In this document: positions 1 to 5,613 of the stretch, piece after piece
Layout of the letters: the number at the start of each line of letters is the position of its first letter
Position numbering within the stretch: position 1 is the stretch's first letter
DNA from: Candidatus Magasanikiibacteriota bacterium
GTDB lineage: Bacteria; Patescibacteriota; Patescibacteriia; Magasanikbacterales; UBA922
DNA length: 14,478 nt
Assembly (NCBI GenBank): GCA_023246555.1
Contig: JAHFIC010000020.1
Location: 1-14,478, forward strand
Reading direction: 5' to 3'
Notes under the pieces: generated by a model
What the model was told of the DNA's origin: nothing
The model's input: the letters and a program-made list of their open reading frames with translations, nothing else
Databases searched by the model: none
Position numbers and translations under genes: made by a program

Positions 1-1112
1 GCCTCCTGAATATTTTTTCCGGCGGCACGATCAAGAATTTTTCCGTGGTCATGCTTGGCATTGCACCCTATATTACAGCGTCGATCATTTTTCAACTTCT
101 TTCCATGGTCGTTCCCAGCCTTGAGGAGTTGTCGAAAGAAGGGGAAAGTGGTCAGCAAAAGATAAATATGTATACGCGGATTGCGACTGTGCCGTTGGCA
201 CTTCTCCAAGCCTTTGGTTTCTTGAAACTCCTAGAAAAATCTCAGCAAGGAATTTTTACCGATCTGTCTCGTGGGCGTTTTGTGCTTATGATGCTGAGCG
301 TCGTTGCTGGGACGATTTTTTTAATGTGGTTAGGCGAGCTTATCACCGAAAAAAAGATCGGCAATGGTGTTTCCCTTCTTATTTTTGCTGGTATTGTTTC
401 TTCGCTCCCCGGTGTCGTTCAGCAAGCGATTGTGAACTATACTTCCGCGGATTTGTATACGTATGTTCTGTTCGTTGGGATCGCGATTGCGACGATTGCG
501 GGCGTCGTCGTTATTTCTGAAGGTCAGAGGAATATTCCCGTTACCTATGCGAAGCAGGTTCGTGTCGGCGTACGCGGATCTCAGGGCGCGCACACGCATT
601 TGCCGCTTCGCATGAATATGGCGGGGGTGATTCCAATCATTTTTGCCATTTCCATCATTATTTTTCCATCACTCGTTGCACAGTTTTTTGTTGGGCATGC
701 TGGGACTATCGGTATCATCGCAAAAAAAGTTGTTACGCTGTTTCAGGATCAGTTATTTCACGGCATTCTCTACTTTGTTCTCGTGTTTGGTTTTACCTAT
801 TTCTACACGAGCATTATCTTTCAGCCGCAAAAGATTGCTGAAAATCTCCAACGTCAGGGCGGATTTATTCCCGGCATCCGTCCGGGGAAACAGACGGAGG
901 AGTATCTGGCCCGCACCATGAGTCGATTGTTGTTCCCAGGCGCTTTGTTTCTTGCTGGTATCGCGATTTTGCCACTCTTGGTTCAAGCCGTCACAAAAAC
1001 ACAATCATTGGTGGTTGGCGGCACCAGTCTTCTGATCGTTGTTTCTGTCGCTATCGAAACTGCCAAACAACTTGAAGCACAGCTCACCATGCATGAATAC
1101 GATTCTGTTTAG
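1..1112 (+). CDS. secY: Protein translocase subunit SecY, 3' part (5' end outside window)
   Basis: SecY is the central pore of the Sec translocon in the inner membrane; with SecE/SecG and SecA or the ribosome it exports unfolded proteins and inserts membrane proteins. The frame is open from base 3, before the GTG at 45, and gives 369 residues ending at TAG. About 60-70 N-terminal residues are missing compared with the usual 430-440. The fragment starts in the plug/TM2 region (FSGG, then the PYITASIIFQLL helix). It contains a series of hydrophobic helices and the conserved cytoplasmic loop with PGIRPGKQTEEYL, followed by the last two TM helices. SecY normally closes the ribosomal-protein operon, so that operon should lie to the left. 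A terminator follows at 1135-1161. Identity is secure. Confidence 0.97.
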   Translation, partial: LLNIFSGGTIKNFSVVMLGIAPYITASIIFQLLSMVVPSLEELSKEGESGQQKINMYTRIATVPLALLQAFGFLKLLEKSQQGIFTDLSRGRFVLMMLSVVAGTIFLMWLGELITEKKIGNGVSLLIFAGIVSSLPGVVQQAIVNYTSADLYTYVLFVGIAIATIAGVVVISEGQRNIPVTYAKQVRVGVRGSQGAHTHLPLRMNMAGVIPIIFAISIIIFPSLVAQFFVGHAGTIGIIAKKVVTLFQDQLFHGILYFVLVFGFTYFYTSIIFQPQKIAENLQRQGGFIPGIRPGKQTEEYLARTMSRLLFPGALFLAGIAILPLLVQAVTKTQSLVVGGTSLLIVVSVAIETAKQLEAQLTMHEYDSV

Positions 1113-1134
1113 AATCTGCAAATCGAGAAGTTTT

Positions 1135-1161
1135 TGCACCCCGTTGGGGCGTTTGTTTTTT
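1135..1161 (+). terminator. Probable intrinsic terminator after secY
   Basis: CCCC (1139-1142), a GTT loop and GGGG (1146-1149) form a small GC-only stem, followed by CGTTTG and six T. It lies 27 bases after the secY stop. The stem is short (4 bp plus weak extension), so termination may be partial and read into the 97-aa gene and adk. Confidence 0.5.
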
Positions 1162-1181
1162 ACGGGTGGTTCTGCTATATT
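1153..1181 (+). promoter_or_regulatory. Probable sigma70-type promoter for the 97-aa gene/adk/map operon
   Basis: A -35-like TTGTTT (1153-1158), a 17-bp spacer and an extended -10 TGC-TATATT (TG at 1173-1174, hexamer 1176-1181) lie between the secY terminator and the next gene. Transcription would start near 1188, about 40 bases before the ATG at 1229. The -35 overlaps the T-tract of the terminator. The -35 is weak and the extended -10 carries most of the evidence. Confidence 0.45.
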
Positions 1182-1228
1182 GACAATAATTTGGAATTTG
1201 GATTTTGATATTTGAACTTTTTCGATGT

Positions 1229-1522
1229 ATGGGCTTTTTTTCTTCTCCTGCGGATAAATACTCGCAAACACGGCACACAATTACTGAGCTTGACATCAAG
1301 AAAATGATTTCGCATGAGCACATTCGTTCGCTCGATTCAGCCCAAGTTTCCCTGGTGGAAGAGACGCTGCTTGCCGCGCGCGGAAGCGACGGCAAGCTGT
1401 CTATGCGCCAGGCGTATGAGGCGATTCATGCGTTGCGAAAAAAATTTACAATCAGCGAACTCGATGAAAAAGGTGTCCTTCAGGCGCTGGGAGACTTTTT
1501 TTCAGGACATCATTCTGTATGA
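1229..1522 (+). CDS. Small conserved-type hypothetical protein (97 aa) between secY and adk
   Basis: This is a soluble, mostly helical protein of 97 residues. Residues about 20-97 look like one compact domain; its core reads VSLVEETLLAARGSDGKLS, then helices with YEAIHALRKKF and ELDEKGVLQALGDFF. The pattern resembles short uncharacterised proteins I recall from Parcubacteria genomes (a VVEDAI-x-ARRRGDGKIS type core), but that recollection was not checked. The ATG at 1229 is preferred over the in-frame TTG at 1205 because it leaves room for a leader from the promoter at 1153-1181; no clear Shine-Dalgarno is visible. Its stop overlaps the adk ATG by 4 bases (ATGA), implying translational coupling. 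Function unknown; the position suggests a link to translation, secretion or core operon control. Confidence 0.8.
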   Translation: MGFFSSPADKYSQTRHTITELDIKKMISHEHIRSLDSAQVSLVEETLLAARGSDGKLSMRQAYEAIHALRKKFTISELDEKGVLQALGDFFSGHHSV

Positions 1523-2112
1523 AGCGGGTCATTATTCTTCTTGGAGTTCCGGGATCAGGGAAAGGCACGCAAGCGAAATTATTGTGCGGGAAATTTGGCT
1601 ACGGCCATATTTCAACCGGTGAACTGCTTCGCGCTCTTGAAACGGATGAAGCGGCGTCCCCTGAAGACAAAGAACAACTGTCAGCCATGAGAGCCGGCGA
1701 ATTGGTGGCGGATGATTTGATTTATAAACTTGCGTTTCGAGAAATAAAAAAATATATTGACCGAGAATCTGGCGTTGTGCTCGATGGAGCTATTCGAAGC
1801 GTTGAACAGGCAGGTCAGTATCAAAAATTTTTTACGGAGCAAGGCTGGAGCGATACTGTTCTGGCGATTGAAATCGCGATTTCAGATGCGGATATTTGTA
1901 CGCGTCGTGAATCTCGAATTTCATCCGGGGAAGTTCGGGCAGATGATGATCCGGAAGTGATGAAGCGTCGTATTGCCGCGCAAGGGAATGCCGCGCTTCA
2001 GCCGATTGCCGCGTATTACGATCGTTTGGGCGTGCTCGCGCGGGTTCAGGGTGGTAAAAGTGTCAAAGACGTTGCCGAAGAAATTGACTATGTCGTACAT
2101 CAAAAAAGCTGA
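1519..2112 (+). CDS. adk: Adenylate kinase, short-LID variant
   Basis: It catalyses ATP + AMP = 2 ADP in the cytoplasm. The P-loop GVPGSGKGTQ is at residues 9-18. The AMP-binding segment ISTGELLR is at 31-38 and GELVADDLI at 60-68. The LID-hinge arginines and acidic residues lie around 128-152 (RR, VRADDD, KRRI). At 197 residues it is shorter than the usual 214-218: the LID is only about 10 residues and has no zinc cysteines. The normally near-invariant LDGFPRT reads LDGAIRS (88-94), keeping D, G and R but losing F, P and T. It overlaps the upstream gene by 4 bases and map by 23 bases. The family is clear. Activity as a true adenylate kinase, rather than a related NMP kinase, is likely but the altered motif leaves some doubt. 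Confidence 0.9.
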   Translation: MKRVIILLGVPGSGKGTQAKLLCGKFGYGHISTGELLRALETDEAASPEDKEQLSAMRAGELVADDLIYKLAFREIKKYIDRESGVVLDGAIRSVEQAGQYQKFFTEQGWSDTVLAIEIAISDADICTRRESRISSGEVRADDDPEVMKRRIAAQGNAALQPIAAYYDRLGVLARVQGGKSVKDVAEEIDYVVHQKS

Positions 2113-2890
2113 AGAGATGCGTGCGATTATCGATGGCGGAAAGCTCATGGGCGGTATTCTCGAGAGACTTGTTTGCTTGGCAGTGCCCGGTGTTACCGGC
2201 GCCGTATTGGATATGGAAGCGGAACGACTCATTCGAGAAGCGGGCGGTGTACCGGCATTCAAAGGGTACCGCGGAAGAAAGTCAGACCCGCCTTTTCCCG
2301 GGACAATGTGTTTTTCTGTTAATAAAGAACTCGTACATGGGATTCCGACGAAAGAAAAGATCATTCATGGCGGAGATATTGTGAGCCTAGATATCGGTAT
2401 GCGTTGGCCCGGGAAGAATGGATATTTTACGGATACTGCAGTGACGGTGATTGTTGGCAATGCGCCAAAAGAAGTAAAAAAATTGATTGAAGTCACGCGA
2501 GAAGCATTGGAGGCGGGGATTCGTGCAGTGACGGTTGGTGGTACGATCGCGGATATTGGCAAGGCGGTTGAGACGTATGTGAAAAGTCAGGGGTCATACG
2601 GCATTATTTGCGACCTCGTTGGTCATGGTGTTGGCCACGCGGTACATGAGGAGCCACGAGTGCCGAATTATTACGACAAGTCACTTGAATCCTGGAAGAT
2701 CGAGCCGGGAGTCGTGATTGCGATTGAACCGATGATCTCACTTGGTGGGCACGCCGTAGAAACGGCGGATGATGGCTGGACAATTCTCACAAAAGACAGA
2801 AGTTTCTCCGCGCATTTTGAACATACCATTGTGGTAACGGAGGATGGCCCGATTGTGGCGACGAGAAGACCGTTGGAGATGACTGGCTGA
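2090..2890 (+). CDS. map: Methionine aminopeptidase, type I
   Basis: A cytoplasmic metallopeptidase that removes the initiator Met from nascent proteins. All expected pita-bread-fold residues are visible in the 266-aa protein: H83 (VHGIP), the metal ligands D101 and D115 (SLDIG, FTDTA), H179 (GHGVGH), E213 (IAIEPM) and E244 (FEHTIVV), plus H186 in HEEP. There is no N-terminal zinc-finger extension, so this is the short bacterial type I. The ATG at 2090 is chosen because IKKAEEMRAI aligns with the usual N-terminal helix. The frame is open back to 1973, but that stretch lies inside adk and does not resemble the family. It overlaps the adk end by 23 bases and is followed 12 bases later by ruvX. 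Confidence 0.97.
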   Translation: MSYIKKAEEMRAIIDGGKLMGGILERLVCLAVPGVTGAVLDMEAERLIREAGGVPAFKGYRGRKSDPPFPGTMCFSVNKELVHGIPTKEKIIHGGDIVSLDIGMRWPGKNGYFTDTAVTVIVGNAPKEVKKLIEVTREALEAGIRAVTVGGTIADIGKAVETYVKSQGSYGIICDLVGHGVGHAVHEEPRVPNYYDKSLESWKIEPGVVIAIEPMISLGGHAVETADDGWTILTKDRSFSAHFEHTIVVTEDGPIVATRRPLEMTG

Positions 2891-2902
2891 TTATAAGCTG
2901 GT

Positions 2903-3286
2903 ATGAATATCCTTGGTATTGATTATGGCAAGAAACGCATTGGGCTCGCTTGGTGCGATCCCGCGATCGGAGTGGTGTTGCCATATGGTGTTGTTGAACA
3001 GTCCGCGATCAGCAATCAGCTGTCGGCTTTGGCCGATTTGATCACGAAGGAAAAAATTGATGAGATCGTTGTAGGCATGCCACATGGATTAGACAGTGCG
3101 GAAAATGAAAATACACGTCAAGTCCGTGAGTTTATAGAGAAGCTGAAAGCCGTAAGCCGTAAGCCGATAGCCATGGTGGACGAACGCTTTACCTCTGCCG
3201 AGGCGGATCGGATGGGCGGGGACGCTACAAGAGACGAAAAAGCGGCAATGCTTTTGCTCCAAGCATACTTGGAGCGGCTCCAATAG
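2903..3286 (+). CDS. ruvX: YqgF/RuvX family putative Holliday junction resolvase / pre-16S rRNA nuclease
   Basis: An RNase H-fold nuclease. In E. coli YqgF acts in 16S rRNA 5' maturation and it was also proposed as a Holliday junction resolvase. The 127 residues carry the family motifs: GIDYGKKRIG (5-14, with D7), VVGMPHGLDS (56-65), VDERFTS (92-98, with D93/E94) and the C-terminal D111 in RDEKAAMLLLQAYL. Length is normal. It starts 12 bases after map and is followed after 2 bases by recO, so it is in the same operon. Two degenerate heptamer tracts in inverted orientation lie in the gene (3009-3036 and 3147-3167) but do not lengthen the protein. Confidence 0.93.
   Translation: MNILGIDYGKKRIGLAWCDPAIGVVLPYGVVEQSAISNQLSALADLITKEKIDEIVVGMPHGLDSAENENTRQVREFIEKLKAVSRKPIAMVDERFTSAEADRMGGDATRDEKAAMLLLQAYLERLQ
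3009..3167. repeat. Pair of degenerate heptamer tracts, inverted, inside ruvX
   Basis: Tract 1 (3009-3036) reads as TCAGCAA, TCAGCTG, TCGGCTT, TGGCCGA. Tract 2 (3147-3167) reads AAGCCGT, AAGCCGT, AAGCCGA. TCGGCTT and AAGCCGA are exact reverse complements, and 3018-3029 against 3161-3172 match at 10 of 12 positions. Both lie in ruvX without disturbing the frame. Confidence 0.5.
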
Positions 3287-3288
3287 CT

Positions 3289-4110
3289 ATGGAAGCTATT
3301 ATTCTCTCCCGCCGCGATGTTCGCGAATACGATCAAATGATTACGCTCTATACGCGAGAACGGGGGAGGGTCGAGCTGCTCGCCCGGGGCGTAAAAAAAA
3401 TCGTCAGTAAAAATGCATCGCACCTCGAGCCGGGTGTTTTCGCGCTTGTTGAATCCGTTTCCGGGAAAGAGATGGAGCATCTGACAACGGCGCAAGCGGT
3501 CGAGATTTTTTCTGGTTTGAGAACCGATGGAGAGAAGCTGTCTGCTGTCCAGTATGCCATGTTTTTTGTTACGCGGATGACCAAAGACGCGGTTCCCGAT
3601 GAACGGCTGTTTTTTCTTCTTCTGGATTGGCTTCGATTTGTCGAGCGGACTCCCGTTTGGCGGGGCCGTCTTCTTGACGCCCTCATCGCAAACTGTCTGT
3701 GTGTTTTTGGCTTTGCGCCGCGCGTTGCTGACTGCGTCATCTGCAATCAATCACGTCATGCCATGGTGGACAAGGAATTTATAGACAGAGAAAAATTCGG
3801 CATGTATTTTGCCGGTGGTGGCTTAATCTGCTCTCCGTGTCGTGAGGTGAAGGTACGCGTCGGCGAAGACATCTATACCTGCAGTCTAAAGGAGATCAGC
3901 AATCTCGATATGCTCCTGACTGCAAATTGGAAGGCCGTGCTATCGTATTTTTTGCCTCCAGACGAAGACGATGCTCTCCACGCGCTTCTGTATGCGTTTG
4001 TCGTCTACCATAGTGAACAATATCTTGTCGATTGGCGGAAACCATGGTATGATGCATTTGGTATGATACGAACAGTGAACAATATGAATAATAATAATGA
4101 ATCCCTCTAG
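3289..4110 (+). CDS. recO: DNA repair protein RecO
   Basis: RecO works with RecF/RecR to load RecA on SSB-coated single-stranded DNA and anneals strands in recombinational repair. The 273-aa protein has an N-terminal OB-fold (about 1-78; the start MEAIILSRRDVREYDQMITLYT is family-typical), a helical middle, and a zinc site C149-x2-C152 with C181-x2-C184. It is somewhat longer than the common 240 aa. The start lies 2 bases after the ruvX stop. The C-terminal tail is unusual: NNMNNNN followed by ESL puts six Asn codons (4078, 4081, 4087, 4090, 4093, 4096) just before the stop and an alternative hairpin pair in front of tRNA-Asn. The tail may therefore double as a regulatory leader. Confidence 0.93.
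   Translation: MEAIILSRRDVREYDQMITLYTRERGRVELLARGVKKIVSKNASHLEPGVFALVESVSGKEMEHLTTAQAVEIFSGLRTDGEKLSAVQYAMFFVTRMTKDAVPDERLFFLLLDWLRFVERTPVWRGRLLDALIANCLCVFGFAPRVADCVICNQSRHAMVDKEFIDREKFGMYFAGGGLICSPCREVKVRVGEDIYTCSLKEISNLDMLLTANWKAVLSYFLPPDEDDALHALLYAFVVYHSEQYLVDWRKPWYDAFGMIRTVNNMNNNNESL
4025..4053 (+). promoter_or_regulatory. Candidate promoter inside recO for tRNA-Asn
   Basis: TTGTCG (4025-4030), a 17-bp spacer and TATGAT (4048-4053) preceded by TGG form an extended -10 promoter. Transcription would begin near 4060. An in-frame ATG at 4063 would then open a 15-codon reading frame (4063-4110) identical to the recO tail. GGTATGAT is repeated at 4060-4067, so a second -10 is possible there; it has no visible -35, and its use would remove the separate leader ATG. 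Confidence 0.4.
4063..4110 (+). other. Putative Asn-rich leader peptide, in frame with the recO 3' end
   Basis: If the promoter at 4025-4053 is active, ATG 4063 would lie 2-4 bases from the RNA 5' end and encode MIRTVNNMNNNNESL: 15 residues, six of them Asn. The stop TAG (4108-4110) is followed at once by the antiterminator arm at 4112. Even without an independent start, ribosomes finishing recO pass through the same codons. The reading frame is seen directly; its use as an attenuation leader is inference. Confidence 0.4.
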
Positions 4111-4111
4111 C

Positions 4112-4146
4112 GCGGGGTGATATTTGCTTCATCAAATTTCTCCCGC
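4112..4146 (+). promoter_or_regulatory. Antiterminator-like hairpin competing with the recO/tRNA-Asn terminator
   Basis: GCGGGG (4112-4117) pairs with TCCCGC (4141-4146); the stem continues with GA/TT and ATTTG (4122-4126) pairing with CAAAT (4133-4137), around the loop CTTCAT. The TCCCGC arm is also the 5' arm of the terminator at 4141-4163, so only one of the two structures can form. A ribosome at the recO stop (4108-4110) would cover the GCGGGG arm and favour the terminator. A ribosome paused on any of the six Asn codons (4078-4098) would leave it free. Confidence 0.45.
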
Positions 4147-4163
4147 CTCATGGGCGGGATTTT
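4141..4163 (+). terminator. Intrinsic terminator after recO, before tRNA-Asn
   Basis: TCCCGCC (4141-4147) pairs perfectly with GGCGGGA (4153-4159) around the loop TCATG, followed by TTTT and then CATTG. The stem is strong and the T-tract short. It separates the adk-recO operon from tRNA-Asn, and its 5' arm overlaps the alternative hairpin at 4112-4146. Confidence 0.7.
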
Positions 4164-4192
4164 CATTGTCCATAATCCGCCATGCTCTGCGC

Positions 4193-4264
4193 TCCGAGAT
4201 AGTTCAGTGGTAGAACGCCACGCTGTTAACGTGGATGTCGCAGGTTCGAATCCTGCTCTCGGAG
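4193..4264 (+). tRNA. tRNA-Asn (anticodon GUU)
   Basis: A complete cloverleaf of 72 nt. The acceptor stem is TCCGAGA/TCTCGGA (4193-4199, 4257-4263) and the D-stem GTTC/GAAC with loop AGTGGTA. The anticodon stem CCACG/CGTGG carries loop CTGTTAA (anticodon GTT at 4225-4227). The T-arm is GCAGG-TTCGAAT-CCTGC and the discriminator is G4264. The U1-A72 pair and G73 match known bacterial tRNA-Asn. CCA is not encoded (the bases after G73 are CAT). Flanking bases TCTGCGC (4186-4192) and GCGCAGA (4269-4275) are complementary and extend the acceptor stem in the precursor. It lies between a possible attenuator and glutamine synthetase. Confidence 0.97.
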
Positions 4265-4308
4265 CATAGCGCAGACGGTCAGGTTAACGCTTCTGTGGAT
4301 AACCAGGT

Positions 4309-4338
4309 TTGACCCAGTGTCCGCCGCATCGTTACACT
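4309..4338 (+). promoter_or_regulatory. Promoter for glutamine synthetase
   Basis: TTGACC (4309-4314), an 18-bp spacer and TACACT (4333-4338) lie just upstream of glnA; an overlapping TACAAT (4338-4343) is a stronger -10 but poorly spaced. The start site would be near 4345-4350, leaving a leader of only about 10-15 bases before ATG 4359. No operator is visible. Confidence 0.55.
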
Positions 4339-4358
4339 ACAATTTTAACCCATGTACT

Positions 4359-5375
4359 ATGTCGCGGATCAAAGCTGAGTACCTGTGGCTCGATGGGGTA
4401 AAACCCACGTCCAAACTCAGGTCAAAGACAAAGATTTTGGAGGGGGTGGTTGGGCGGTTGGAAGATATTCCGGTGTGGGGATTTGATGGTTCTTCGACCG
4501 AGCAGGCAGCCGGGCATTCGAGCGATTGCCTCTTGAAACCAGTGCATTATGTTCCTGATCCGATTCGTGGCGGCGAGCATATCATAATTATGTGTGAAGT
4601 GCTGTCGCCGGAAGGCATTCCTCATGTATCGAATACGCGCGCGCGACTGCGAGAACTTACGGAGAAAACATTGGTGCAAGAGCCCTGGTTTGGTATCGAA
4701 CAAGAATACACGATGATGCAGGGCGGGAAACCTTTGGGCTGGCCGAAAGACGGCTATCCACGCCCCCAGGGCGACTATTATTGCGGTGTTGGCGCAGAAA
4801 TGGTTTCGGGTCGAGCGCTTGTCGAAGCGCATATGGAAGCCTGCTTGAAAGCTGGTCTCAAGTTTTGTGGCGTCAACGCCGAAGTCATGCTTGGTCAGTG
4901 GGAGTTTCAAATCGGTCCTTTGCCGCCACTTCGCGCGGCCGATGAATTGTGGATTGCACGCTGGCTTATGCTCCGGCTCGGGGAAGATATGGGCATTGAA
5001 ATCTCTCTCGCGCCAAAACCGGTCATGGGCGATTGGAATGGCACCGGCGGACATACGAATTTTAGTACCGGTGCGATGCGCGATCCGGGCGGGATTGCGG
5101 TCATTGATGCCGCTTGCCGCGCGCTTGGCGAACGGCACGAAAAGCACATTGCCGTGTACGGCGATGGCAATGAGAAGCGTCTCACCGGCAAGCACGAAAC
5201 CTGCAGTATCCGTGAATTTCGCTATGGGGTTTCTGATCGTGGCGCGTCAATCCGCATTCCGATATTTTCGGCAAAAAACGGTTGTGGGTATCTCGAAGAT
5301 CGGCGTCCGGCCGCCAATGCCGATCCATATCAGGTGTGTGCCATAATCCTTGAGACGGTGTGCGTCGGCGGTTGA
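4359..5375 (+). CDS. glnA: Glutamine synthetase, type II (GlnII, eukaryote-like)
   Basis: It makes glutamine from glutamate, ammonia and ATP. The 338-aa length and motifs are those of the GSII class (rhizobial GlnII, eukaryotic enzymes), not the ~470-aa GSI common in bacteria. Visible are WGFDGSSTEQA (40-50), FGIEQEY (111-117), GVNAEV and GQWEFQ (171-184), GHTNFST (231-237, ATP/glutamate region), RLTGKHET (274-281), and the arginine segment DRGASIRIP with YLEDRRPAANADPY (293-324). No Tyr adenylylation loop of GSI type is present. The upstream GTG at 4317 is rejected because it lies inside the promoter; MSRIKAEYLWLDG matches the usual N-terminus. The gene follows tRNA-Asn on the same strand, so it could also be reached by read-through from the attenuator. 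Possible horizontal origin. Confidence 0.95.
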   Translation: MSRIKAEYLWLDGVKPTSKLRSKTKILEGVVGRLEDIPVWGFDGSSTEQAAGHSSDCLLKPVHYVPDPIRGGEHIIIMCEVLSPEGIPHVSNTRARLRELTEKTLVQEPWFGIEQEYTMMQGGKPLGWPKDGYPRPQGDYYCGVGAEMVSGRALVEAHMEACLKAGLKFCGVNAEVMLGQWEFQIGPLPPLRAADELWIARWLMLRLGEDMGIEISLAPKPVMGDWNGTGGHTNFSTGAMRDPGGIAVIDAACRALGERHEKHIAVYGDGNEKRLTGKHETCSIREFRYGVSDRGASIRIPIFSAKNGCGYLEDRRPAANADPYQVCAIILETVCVGG

Positions 5376-5400
5376 ATTTTCGTCTCATTTGTGGTAAAAT
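5372..5400 (+). promoter_or_regulatory. Strong promoter for the toxin-antitoxin-like operon, giving a leaderless mRNA
   Basis: TTGAAT (5372-5377), exactly 17 bp, then TAAAAT (5395-5400) with TGG directly before it (extended -10). The -35 overlaps the glnA stop codon. The expected start site, 6-8 bases past the -10, falls on the ATG at 5407, which predicts a leaderless transcript. Confidence 0.7.
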
Positions 5401-5406
5401 ACCTTC

Positions 5407-5613
5407 ATGTATAACTGGGCTGTTGATACCACACAATTAAAGAAACAGAAGCAAACTTATGACATCTGGAAGCTCGAGCAGATGGTGAATTTTGGTTTGA
5501 ACAAAGAGCGGTTAAATAAAAAAAAACTTAAGACCTATTGGCCGCTGTTGCGGCTTGACGCGAAGAAGAGGCGCTACCTTTCATTTTTGCTATGGGGAAG
5601 AAAAAAATCTTGA
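5407..5613 (+). CDS. Small protein (68 aa), probable antitoxin partner of the AbiEii-like gene
   Basis: A basic 68-residue protein without membrane segment or cysteine. Features are WAVDTTQLKKQ (4-14), IWKLEQMVNFGLN (20-32) and a C-terminal YWPLLRLDAKKRRYLSFLLW. It resembles short proteins I recall next to nucleotidyltransferase genes in CPR genomes; not checked. It is not the classical AbiEi antitoxin, which is much larger with a winged helix. Its end overlaps the downstream toxin-like start by 22 bases, typical of coupled TA pairs. The ATG is fixed by the promoter, which predicts transcription starting on it. The antitoxin role is inferred only from position and size. Confidence 0.8.
   Translation: MYNWAVDTTQLKKQKQTYDIWKLEQMVNFGLNKERLNKKKLKTYWPLLRLDAKKRRYLSFLLWGRKKS

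Noticed and set aside
1973..2089. N-terminal extension of methionine aminopeptidase
   Set aside because: Lies fully inside adk, and its sequence does not resemble family extensions; the conserved N-terminus begins at 2090.
4422..5195. 257-aa minus-strand open frame antisense to glutamine synthetase
   Set aside because: Mirror frame of a well-conserved gene; composition is odd and no start signals are seen.
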